From assembly GCA_017939945.1 (NCBI GenBank), contig JAGAZS010000008.1:1-5863 (forward strand): a stretch of 5,863 bases of DNA. The letters are read 5' to 3'. The stretch comes from Schwartzia sp. (in: firmicutes). Lineage in GTDB: Bacteria > Bacillota > Negativicutes > Selenomonadales > Selenomonadaceae. Positions 1-5,863 of this stretch are shown here, in pieces. The position numbers and the translations under genes were made by a program. The stretch's first letter is position 1, and each line of letters starts with the position of its first letter. The notes beneath the pieces were generated by a model. The model did no database searches. It was not told the DNA's origin and saw only the letters and a list, made by a program, of their open reading frames with translations.

Positions 1-493
1 CCAGGTGCAGAAGCGCGTAATACGGCACGTCGCCGAAGCTGACCTTGCCGCCGCTCCTGTCGACGAGCATTCCGACAGCCACCGGGACGCCGCCGTTTTC
101 GCGTACGACGTCGATGACTTCCTTGACAGAGCCGCCCGTCGTGACGATGTCCTCGACAATAAGGACCCGCTCGCCCGGCTGCAGGGAAAAACCGCGTTTG
201 AAGGTCATGCGCCCTTTTTCGCGTTCGGTGAAAATGGCTCGGGTCCCCAAAGCCTTCCCCACTTCATGAGCCAAAAGGATACCGCCGGTCATCGGTCCGA
301 CGACGGTTTGGATTTTTTCGTTCTTGAATTGTTCAGCCAGCGCCTTGCAGAGCTTTTCCGTGCTTTCCGGATGCTGCAGAACGTTAAACTTCTCCACGTA
401 CATCGGGCTATGCAGTCCCGACGTCAGCAGAAAATGGCCTTCCATAATCGCTCCCGCCGCGATGAATAATTCTTTTACTTCCGCTTCTGTCAT
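1..493 (-). CDS. pyrE: Orotate phosphoribosyltransferase, 3' end cut by window edge
   Basis: Transfers the phosphoribosyl group of PRPP to orotate, giving OMP and pyrophosphate, the fifth step of UMP synthesis; cytosolic. The reading frame starts at ATG 493-491 and runs open to base 1, giving 164 residues. Related proteins are about 190 long, so some 25-30 C-terminal residues are probably outside. The PRPP-binding signature VLIVEDIVTTGGS is at residues 110-122. An N-terminal substrate segment reads FLLTSGLHSPMYV (21-33), and VVGPMTGGILLAHEVG (64-79) is the usual core helix region. The loop before the PRPP motif reads TEREKGRMTFKRGF (89-102) instead of the KxxxKxHG loop of the E. coli/Bacillus enzymes, which points to the Thermus-type PyrE subfamily (family knowledge, from memory). 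The gene starts 4 bases after the pyrF stop, with an AAGGG ribosome site inside the end of pyrF, so it is the next cistron of the operon. The function is secure; the subfamily is less so. Confidence 0.95.
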   Translation of the reverse strand, partial: MTEAEVKELFIAAGAIMEGHFLLTSGLHSPMYVEKFNVLQHPESTEKLCKALAEQFKNEKIQTVVGPMTGGILLAHEVGKALGTRAIFTEREKGRMTFKRGFSLQPGERVLIVEDIVTTGGSVKEVIDVVRENGGVPVAVGMLVDRSGGKVSFGDVPYYALLHL

Positions 494-497
494 AGCA

Positions 498-1211
498 TTA
501 CACCCTTTCCATTTCCCTAATGATCGCTTCCGCTGCCGCCTTCGGGTCTTTCGCGGCACGGATCGGCCTGCCGACGACCAAGTGTGAGGCTCCGTTCTGC
601 AGCGCGGCGGATGGCGTCGCGATCCTGCTTTGATCGTTTATGTCGGCTCCGGCAGGTCGAATCCCCGGCGTGACGATCAGGAAATCCGGACCGCAGGCCT
701 CGCGAATGGCCGCCGCCTCCTGAGGCGATGCCACGACGCCGTCCATGCCGGCTTTTTTCGCGAGCGACGCGAATCGAATCACTTGCTTGCGAATTTCCTG
801 CGAAAACCCCATTTCTTTCCAATCGTCGCTACCAATACTGGTGAGTATTGTCACTGCAATCAGCTTCGGCGTTGGAATCCCATCTTGTGCCGCTTTCTCA
901 TGCACCCTCTCAACGGAAATCCGCATCATTTCATAACCACCGGACGCATGAACATTCAGCATATCCGCATGAAGATTAATCAAAGAGCATAGTCCTTCGG
1001 CTACGGTGTTCGGGATATCGTGAAGCTTCAAATCCAGAAAGATGGATTTCTTTTGGTCATGCAAATAGGTCAAGACCTCCGTCCCTACCCGGTAAAAAAG
1101 CTCCATACCGACCTTATAATAGGAAACGGAATCCCCCAACCTCTCTATGAGCGTGTGGACATCCGTCATGGAATGGACGTCCAGCGCGACAATCAATCGA
1201 TTATCCGCCAC
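498..1211 (-). CDS. pyrF: Orotidine-5'-phosphate decarboxylase (class I)
   Basis: Decarboxylates OMP to UMP, the last step of the pathway; a soluble TIM-barrel enzyme, normally a dimer. The 237-residue length is typical of the bacterial class I family. The catalytic DxKxxD signature is intact: D60, K62 and D65 within FLDLKLHDIPNTV (58-70). D11 (in VALDV) and K33 (in YYKVG) are the other expected active-site residues. The phosphate-binding end of the barrel shows VTPGIRP (180-186) and VVGRPI (212-217, with R215). The start is GTG at 1211-1209, seven bases after the pyrD stop. It is preceded by a strong AAGGAG site at 1227-1222 inside the last pyrD codons, and residues after it (ADNRLIVALD) match the family N-terminus. 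An ATG at 1219 is followed at once by a stop and is not a usable pyrF start. The first two-thirds of the gene is poorer in GC than the last third. Confidence 0.97.
   Translation of the reverse strand: MADNRLIVALDVHSMTDVHTLIERLGDSVSYYKVGMELFYRVGTEVLTYLHDQKKSIFLDLKLHDIPNTVAEGLCSLINLHADMLNVHASGGYEMMRISVERVHEKAAQDGIPTPKLIAVTILTSIGSDDWKEMGFSQEIRKQVIRFASLAKKAGMDGVVASPQEAAAIREACGPDFLIVTPGIRPAGADINDQSRIATPSAALQNGASHLVVGRPIRAAKDPKAAAEAIIREMERV
501..508 (-). promoter_or_regulatory. Ribosome binding site of pyrE
   Basis: Read on the minus strand the sequence is AAAGGGTG, with its AAGGG core at 507-503. It lies in the last codons of pyrF, nine bases before the pyrE ATG at 493. It is only four bases before the ATG at 498, so it fits the pyrE start better. 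Its position inside pyrF suggests that pyrE is translated together with pyrF. Confidence 0.6.
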
Positions 1212-1218
1212 TACCCCA

Positions 1219-2145
1219 TCACTCCTTGTCCACGATCAATTGACCGACGATATCACTGATATGTGACAGTTTTCGCTGTTCCAAATAATCTTCCAATCCG
1301 CAAATGATTTTCTTTGTAACAGACGGATCACAGAAATTGGCCGTTCCGACAGCTATCGCCGACGCACCTGCAAGAAAAAACTCCACCGCATCCTCGGCTG
1401 TCATGATGCCCCCCATTCCGATTATAGGAATCTTGACGGCCTGAGATGCCTGCCAGACCATACGAAGCGCCACCGGCTTTACACAAGGACCGGAAAGCCC
1501 CCCCGTTAGGTTCCCCAGCACGGGCCGCCATGTTCGGATGTCAATGGCCATGCCCATCAGGGTGTTGATCAATGACAGCGCGTCCGCGCCGGCGGCTTCG
1601 CCCGCCCTCGCCATTTCCGCGATGTCCGTCACGTTTGGCGACAGCTTCAGGATCACGGGCTTTTTCGTGTGTTTTTTCGCCTGCGTCACGACTTCCGCCG
1701 CTGCTTTCGGATCCGTACCGAAAATGATGCCGCCGTCTTTGACGTTCGGACAGGAAACGTTCAATTCGATGGCCGCGACGCCTGGAACGTCGAGACGCTC
1801 CGCCAGCTGCCCGTATTCCTCCGCGCTGCCGCCCGAAACATTCACAATCACATTCATGTGATACTTGGAGATTCGGGGCAGGATCGTCTGCAGGAAATAG
1901 TCGACGCCGGGATTTTCAAGGCCGATGCAGTTCAGCATTCCGGCGGGTGTTTCCGCGATGCGCACGCCGTCGTTTCCGCGGCGAGGCTGAAGCGTAGTGC
2001 CTTTGACAACGACCGCTCCCAGTGCCTCCAAGTCGGTAAAATCGGCGAATTCCTCGCCGAATCCAAAGGTCCCCGACGCAGTCATGACGGGCGTGTTCAT
2101 CTGTATGCCCAACAAATTAACGGCAAGCCGAGAATCGCTCTTCAA
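1219..2145 (-). CDS. pyrD: Dihydroorotate dehydrogenase class 1B, catalytic subunit
   Basis: Oxidises dihydroorotate to orotate on an FMN cofactor; in class 1B, electrons go to NAD+ through PyrK, encoded immediately upstream. From the TTG at 2145-2143 it is 308 residues, the usual size. Landmarks: TASGTFGFGEEF (22-33), VVKGTT with K48, GMLNCIGLENPG (69-80), and NVSCPN (129-134). C132 in that last motif is the catalytic base typical of class 1 enzymes (class 2 uses Ser). LKLSPNVTD (166-174), INTL (193-196), IGMGGI (242-247) and GASAIAVGTA (260-269) complete the FMN/phosphate-binding barrel. The frame stays open for 21 more codons, to 2208, but that stretch lies inside pyrK, looks nothing like a PyrD N-terminus and would give a long overlap. 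The TTG has a good AAGGGG site 5 bases upstream, and its TTGA overlaps the pyrK stop, so it is preferred. A non-ATG start is unusual but not rare. Confidence 0.96.
   Translation of the reverse strand: MKSDSRLAVNLLGIQMNTPVMTASGTFGFGEEFADFTDLEALGAVVVKGTTLQPRRGNDGVRIAETPAGMLNCIGLENPGVDYFLQTILPRISKYHMNVIVNVSGGSAEEYGQLAERLDVPGVAAIELNVSCPNVKDGGIIFGTDPKAAAEVVTQAKKHTKKPVILKLSPNVTDIAEMARAGEAAGADALSLINTLMGMAIDIRTWRPVLGNLTGGLSGPCVKPVALRMVWQASQAVKIPIIGMGGIMTAEDAVEFFLAGASAIAVGTANFCDPSVTKKIICGLEDYLEQRKLSHISDIVGQLIVDKE
1222..1227 (-). promoter_or_regulatory. Ribosome binding site of pyrF (decides the GTG start)
   Basis: The minus strand reads AAGGAG, a near-perfect Shine-Dalgarno match formed by the last two sense codons of pyrD (Lys-Glu). 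It sits ten bases before the GTG at 1211 and only two bases before the ATG at 1219, which is too close for normal initiation. This supports the GTG as the pyrF start. Confidence 0.7.
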
Positions 2146-2930
2146 AGTATCCCCTTCTTTTTTGCGAAAAAGACGTCCTGCGCCCAAAATACCGGACCGT
2201 CCTTGCATATTTTCTTTCGCGCCCCGTTCGCCGTGTCACAAACGCAGGAAAGACATGCCCCCAGACCACAAGCCATGCGCTTTTCCAGCGAAACCTGGCA
2301 GGGAATGTCGTACTGCTCTGCGATTCTTGCGATTCCGCGCATCATGATCTCGGGGCCGCAGGTGTATATGCAATCGTATTTCCTTTTGCTGAGCAGCTCA
2401 GGCAGCAGTTCTGTCGTAAAGCCCTTCGTGCCCATGGAGCCGTCATCCGTCGCAATAAAAATCTCATGAACGTGCGGCTCGAAGATATCTTTCCAGAACA
2501 GCTCCGACTGATTGCGTCCCCCCATCAGCACGTCCACTTCCTCCTGAAAGCTATTCGCCAGAAGGAGCAGGGGCGCAAGGCCCATGCCCCCACCTACGAG
2601 GAGCGGGCGCTTCGACGAGAGGGAAAATCCGTTCCCCAAAGGGCCAAGGCAGTTCACCGTGTCGCCTTGCTGCAGTCCAGTCAGGGCGTGAGTCCCTTTG
2701 CCGGCTACACGGTAATACATCGTCAGTCGGCCGTTGCCCCTATCCGTATCGGCAATGCCGAAAGGACGCCGGAGAAACACATTTTCCGCAGGGATTTGCA
2801 GGTGGATAAACTGTCCCGGCTGCGCCTGACTGACAAGCGCGTCGCCGTAAACCGTCAGCACATAGACGTCGTCTCCAACCTTCGTGTTCTTTAATATCTC
2901 CGTATCAAGCGCGAGCTTAGGCAAGATCAT
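2142..2930 (-). CDS. pyrK: Dihydroorotate dehydrogenase class 1B, electron-transfer subunit
   Basis: Carries an FAD and a [2Fe-2S] cluster and passes electrons from FMN in PyrD to NAD+; works as a PyrD2-PyrK2 complex in the cytosol. From ATG 2930 it is 262 residues, near the family norm. The order is an FAD-binding barrel (about 1-105) with PGQFIHL (38-44) and LRRPFGIAD (53-61), then an NAD-binding domain (about 106-215) with LLVGGGMGLAPLL (110-122) and YTCGPEIMM (189-197). Last is a cluster-binding tail with C221, C226, C229 and C242, spaced CX4CX2CX12C. The next residue but one, C231, is an extra cysteine in the same loop. In the flavin motif the residue usually Ser/Thr (RPxS) appears to be G58. 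The start is the weakest point: an in-frame ATG at 2945 and a TTG at 2960 also exist. I chose 2930 because the sequence from there fits the family length, although its ribosome site (a GGCGG stretch) is poor. The gene overlaps the end of carB by 14 bases and pyrD by 4. Confidence 0.95.
   Translation of the reverse strand: MILPKLALDTEILKNTKVGDDVYVLTVYGDALVSQAQPGQFIHLQIPAENVFLRRPFGIADTDRGNGRLTMYYRVAGKGTHALTGLQQGDTVNCLGPLGNGFSLSSKRPLLVGGGMGLAPLLLLANSFQEEVDVLMGGRNQSELFWKDIFEPHVHEIFIATDDGSMGTKGFTTELLPELLSKRKYDCIYTCGPEIMMRGIARIAEQYDIPCQVSLEKRMACGLGACLSCVCDTANGARKKICKDGPVFWAQDVFFAKKKGIL
2151..2159 (-). promoter_or_regulatory. Ribosome binding site of pyrD (decides the TTG start)
   Basis: The minus strand reads AAGAAGGGG within the lysine-rich end of pyrK, five bases before the TTG at 2145. 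No ATG or GTG in the pyrD frame lies in this region, so this site is the main reason to place the start at the TTG. Confidence 0.6.
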
Positions 2931-5863
2931 CACCGCCGCCCACATAATCCTGAAGCGCAAGGGAATAGACGAGCCGCCGTTCGCGCATGAAGCTCAGCAC
3001 GCCCAGCACTTCCCACGCCGTGTCGAGGGAGGTGAGGCAGGCGATGCCGTGCTCCACCGTCGCACGGCGAATGCGGAATCCGTCCTTCGCCGAATGCTTA
3101 CCCTGCGTCAGCGTATTGATGACCATGTGGATCTGTCCCATCTTAATCTTCTGAATGATGTCGCTGCTGCGCTCGTGCACCTTGCCGACCACTTCGGCGT
3201 CGATGCCGATGGAGTGGATCGCCTTCGCGGTGCCCTCCGTCGCCACGAGATGGAAGCCCAGCTCCGAGAACGCTTTTGCTAGCTGTTTCATCTCTTCCTT
3301 GTCCTTGTCCGCGACAGTGAACAGGATGCAGCCTTCCGTCGGAATGTTCATGCCGGCGCCGACAATCGCTTTATACAGCGCCCGCGCGTAATGGTAATCG
3401 ATGCCCATGACCTCGCCCGTCGATTTCATCTCGGGGCCGAGGGAAATGTCGACGTCCTGCATTTTCGCGAAGGAGAACACAGGCGCTTTGATGGCCACAT
3501 AGGGACGCGGTGTCACGAGACCGGAGTGGAAGCCGAGCTCTTTCAGTGTCGCGCCCATCGCCACCCGCGTCGCCACGTTCACCATGCGCACGTCCGTGAT
3601 CTTGCTCAGGAACGGCACTGTGCGGCTCGAACGAGGATTGACCTCGATGACGTAAACCTCGTTGTCGACGACGACATATTGGATATTGAGTAGGCCTTTG
3701 ACGTTGAGATTTAACGCCAGTCGCTTCGTGTAGTCTATGATCGTATAGATGACCTTCGAAGAAAGCGTGCGCGGCGGATAGACGGCGATACTGTCGCCGG
3801 AATGAACGCCGGCGCGCTCGATGTGTTCCATGATGCCTGGAATCACGACGTCCGTCCCGTCGGAAATCGCATCCACTTCTACTTCTGTGCCTTCCATATA
3901 ACGGTCGACAAGTACCGGGTGATCGGGTGTGACTTTGACCGCCCGGCTCATGTAGCCACGAAGCTCTTCTTCGTTGTAGACGATTTCCATGGCTCGGCCG
4001 CCCAAAACATACGAGGGGCGCACCATGACGGGATAGCCAATCTCTGCAGCGCCGGAAAAAGCATCCTCTACCGTCGTCACGCTCGTCCCCTTTGGCCGCG
4101 GAATCTGAGTTTGTGTCAAAACTTCGTCGAATCGCTCCCGATCCTCAGCGCGGTCAATGCCGTCCACAGAGGTACCGAAGATTTTTACGCCTGCCTTTTG
4201 GAGCGATGCCGCGAGATTGATGGCTGTCTGTCCGCCGAATTGGACTATGACGCCCTCCGGCTTCTCCTGCTCGATGATGTTCAGAACGTCTTCCGGAGTC
4301 AAGGGTTCAAAATAGAGCCTGTCGGAAATGTCAAAGTCCGTGCTGACCGTTTCGGGATTGTTGTTGATGATGATAGCCTCAATGCCCATTTCTCGAAGCG
4401 CCCAGACAGAATGAACCGAGCAATAGTCGAACTCCACGCCCTGCCCAATACGAATGGGCCCGGAGCCAAGGACGATGACCTTCCGCGCATCGGAAGGCGT
4501 CGCCTCGTTTTCTTCGGCACAGAACGTCGAGTAGTAATAAGGCGTCGCAGCCTCGAATTCCGCCGCGCAGGTGTCAACCATCTTGTATTTCGGCAGGATG
4601 CCCATCGACTTCCGGAGCGTCCTAATTTCGCTTGAGCTCCGCTTTGTGATCTCGGCGATCGACGCGTCCGAAAGCCCGATATTTTTCGCTGCACGCATAA
4701 GACTCGGCGTCAGCTCCTCCTCCGAAAGCGCCCGTTCCATGTTGGCGATGTTTTTGATCTTGCGAAGGAACCAACGGTCAATCTTCGTTATGTCGTAAAC
4801 CTCGTCGACCGTGGCGACGCCGCGGCGGAACGCCTCCGCTATGACAAACAGGCGCTGGTCGTTGATTTTCCTGATTTCTTTCTTTACGCGCTCGTCGTCC
4901 CATGTATCGATGACTGCGAGGTGCAAACGGTTCACGCCAATCTCGAGGGATCGCGTCGCTTTCAGGAGTGCCGCCTCGAACTTCCTGTCGATGGACATGA
5001 CCTCGCCGGTGGCTTTCATTTGCGTACCGATCGTATGATCCGCGTAAATGAATTTGTCGAAGGGCCAGCGCGGGAACTTCACGACGATATAGTCGATGGA
5101 AGGCTCGAAGCAGGCCTTTGTCTTCTGCGTGACCGCGTTCGTGATCTCGTCGAGGGTATAGCCGACGGCGATCTTCGCTGAAACCTTGGCAATCGGATAT
5201 CCTGTAGCCTTTGACGCCAGAGCTGAAGAGCGGCTGACGCGAGGATTGACCTCGATGACGTAGTAGCTGTCGCTGTTCGGGTCGAGCGCATACTGCGCGT
5301 TGCAACCGCCCTCGATACCAAGCTCGCAGATAATCCGCAGGCTCGCGCTGCGGAGCATTTGGCACTCGTGGTCGGTCAACGTCTGGGTCGGGGCGACGAC
5401 AATACTGTCGCCCGTATGTACGCCGACGGGATCGACGTTTTCCATGTTGCAGACGGTGATACAATTCCCGGCGCTATCGCGCATGACCTCATACTCGATT
5501 TCCTTCCAGCCTGCTACGCTGCGCTCGATAAGCACCTGGCCAATCATGCTGTACTTGAGACCCTTGATAACGGTCTCGACAAGTTCCTCCTCATTTTCCG
5601 CGATGCCACCGCCCGTGCCGCCTAACGTATATGCGGGACGAACGATGAGAGGATAGCCAATCGTTTCTGCGAAAGCGATGGCCGACTGTACATCCTCAAC
5701 GATAGTGCTTTCAGGAATCGGCTCGCCGAGCTTTTGCATCGTCTCTTTGAAAAGCTCCCGATCTTCGGCCTTCTTGATAGCTTCAATGGATGTGCCTAAA
5801 AGCTCCACACCGTGTTTTTCCAGTGTCCCATTCTCTGCGAGCTTCACGGCTAGATTAAGTCCA
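2917..5863 (-). CDS. carB: Carbamoyl-phosphate synthase large subunit, 5' end outside window
   Basis: Makes carbamoyl phosphate from bicarbonate, two ATP and ammonia delivered by the glutaminase subunit CarA. The frame is open to the right edge and 981 residues are present. Aligning the first metal-binding motif to E. coli CarB suggests about 95 N-terminal residues are missing. The GTG at 5847 is not the start: in-frame codons before it read GLNLA, part of the conserved GQTxLNLA segment. Counting from the first full codon: first ATP-grasp unit with RPAYTLGGTGGG (75-86) and EVNPRVSR (204-211, metal ligands E204 and N206); oligomerisation region about 308-458; second half opening with VLGSGPIRIGQGVEFDY (464-480); second ATP-grasp with RPSYVLGGRAME (615-626) and EVNPRSSR (740-747). 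A C-terminal MGS-like allosteric domain (about 850-975) has TEGT at 875-878 and INTLTQGKHSAKDGF at 915-929. Both synthetase halves look intact. The position directly before pyrK and pyrD argues for a pyrimidine-pathway rather than arginine-specific enzyme. The effector (UMP, PRPP) cannot be read from sequence alone. Confidence 0.98.
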   Translation of the reverse strand, partial: GLNLAVKLAENGTLEKHGVELLGTSIEAIKKAEDRELFKETMQKLGEPIPESTIVEDVQSAIAFAETIGYPLIVRPAYTLGGTGGGIAENEEELVETVIKGLKYSMIGQVLIERSVAGWKEIEYEVMRDSAGNCITVCNMENVDPVGVHTGDSIVVAPTQTLTDHECQMLRSASLRIICELGIEGGCNAQYALDPNSDSYYVIEVNPRVSRSSALASKATGYPIAKVSAKIAVGYTLDEITNAVTQKTKACFEPSIDYIVVKFPRWPFDKFIYADHTIGTQMKATGEVMSIDRKFEAALLKATRSLEIGVNRLHLAVIDTWDDERVKKEIRKINDQRLFVIAEAFRRGVATVDEVYDITKIDRWFLRKIKNIANMERALSEEELTPSLMRAAKNIGLSDASIAEITKRSSSEIRTLRKSMGILPKYKMVDTCAAEFEAATPYYYSTFCAEENEATPSDARKVIVLGSGPIRIGQGVEFDYCSVHSVWALREMGIEAIIINNNPETVSTDFDISDRLYFEPLTPEDVLNIIEQEKPEGVIVQFGGQTAINLAASLQKAGVKIFGTSVDGIDRAEDRERFDEVLTQTQIPRPKGTSVTTVEDAFSGAAEIGYPVMVRPSYVLGGRAMEIVYNEEELRGYMSRAVKVTPDHPVLVDRYMEGTEVEVDAISDGTDVVIPGIMEHIERAGVHSGDSIAVYPPRTLSSKVIYTIIDYTKRLALNLNVKGLLNIQYVVVDNEVYVIEVNPRSSRTVPFLSKITDVRMVNVATRVAMGATLKELGFHSGLVTPRPYVAIKAPVFSFAKMQDVDISLGPEMKSTGEVMGIDYHYARALYKAIVGAGMNIPTEGCILFTVADKDKEEMKQLAKAFSELGFHLVATEGTAKAIHSIGIDAEVVGKVHERSSDIIQKIKMGQIHMVINTLTQGKHSAKDGFRIRRATVEHGIACLTSLDTAWEVLGVLSFMRERRLVYSLALQDYVGGGDDLA

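Larger units (their letters stand above)
1..5863 (-). other. Segment of a pyrimidine biosynthesis operon (carB-pyrK-pyrD-pyrF-pyrE)
   Basis: Five genes on the same strand follow each other with overlaps or gaps of at most seven bases, and all belong to UMP synthesis. The order equals the distal half of the Bacillus-type pyr operon, where pyrB, pyrC and carA precede carB. Nothing between the genes could hold a promoter, attenuator or PyrR-binding leader. Control is therefore presumably exerted upstream of carB, outside the window, and any terminator would lie beyond pyrE. Confidence 0.9.

Noticed and set aside
833..850. Perfect 7-base inverted repeat CAATACT/AGTATTG with a 4-base loop
   Set aside because: It lies within pyrF codons, is AT-rich and short, and has no T-run after it on the transcribed strand, so it is not supported as a terminator or operator.
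2146..2208. Upstream extension of pyrD
   Set aside because: The 21 extra codons fall inside pyrK, have no PyrD-like sequence, and would bypass the well-placed ribosome site before the TTG at 2145.
1669..2469. A 266-codon plus-strand reading frame opposite pyrD and pyrK
   Set aside because: It crosses the boundary of two clearly identified genes on the other strand and has no recognisable motif or ribosome site; a shadow frame.
3802..4635. A 277-codon plus-strand reading frame opposite carB
   Set aside because: It lies fully antisense to strongly conserved carB, resembles no known protein, has low-complexity His/Arg/Asp-rich composition, and is explained by GC-rich codon use on the opposite strand.
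4778..5464. A 228-codon minus-strand frame inside carB
   Set aside because: It is a different frame of the same conserved carB segment, and its Arg-rich composition is typical of out-of-frame GC-rich coding sequence.
5845..5847. GTG as a possible carB start
   Set aside because: In-frame codons upstream encode GLNLA, a conserved CarB segment, and both ATP-grasp halves need about 95 more N-terminal residues, so the gene is cut by the window edge.
1..5863. A hidden novel system, mobile element or CRISPR array
   Set aside because: Every base except short junctions of at most seven bases is in a recognised pyrimidine gene, and no repeats, transposase motifs or unassigned genes are visible.

Overview
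The whole window is one tightly packed stretch of a de novo pyrimidine (UMP) biosynthesis operon, read entirely on the minus strand. In transcription order (right to left) it holds carB (5' end outside the window), pyrK, pyrD, pyrF and pyrE (3' end outside the window). No stretch longer than 7 bases lies between genes, and no RNA gene, mobile element, CRISPR array, promoter or terminator can be supported.

Layout: 5863-2917 carB, missing roughly its first 95 residues; 2930-2142 pyrK; 2145-1219 pyrD from a TTG start; 1211-498 pyrF from a GTG start; 493-1 pyrE, lacking only its C-terminal end. Junctions, in order, are a 14-base overlap, a 4-base TTGA overlap, a 7-base gap and a 4-base gap. This is typical of one polycistronic message with coupled translation.

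How the genes work together: CarB (with CarA, expected upstream) makes carbamoyl phosphate. PyrD and PyrK form the NAD+-linked class 1B dihydroorotate dehydrogenase, which makes orotate. PyrE attaches ribose-5-phosphate from PRPP to give OMP, and PyrF decarboxylates OMP to UMP. The aspartate transcarbamylase and dihydroorotase steps are not in the window.

Organism: the order carB-pyrK-pyrD-pyrF-pyrE and the PyrD/PyrK pair are characteristic of Firmicutes. The GC content (mostly about 50-70% in hand-counted 60-base blocks), together with the general look of the proteins, would suit a Negativicutes-type member, but this is a low-confidence guess without a database search.

I see no new biological system here. 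The points worth a second look are small: two-codon ORFs that bridge two successive gene junctions, non-ATG starts, a local drop in GC inside pyrF/pyrD, a non-standard PyrE subfamily, and a substitution in the PyrK flavin motif.
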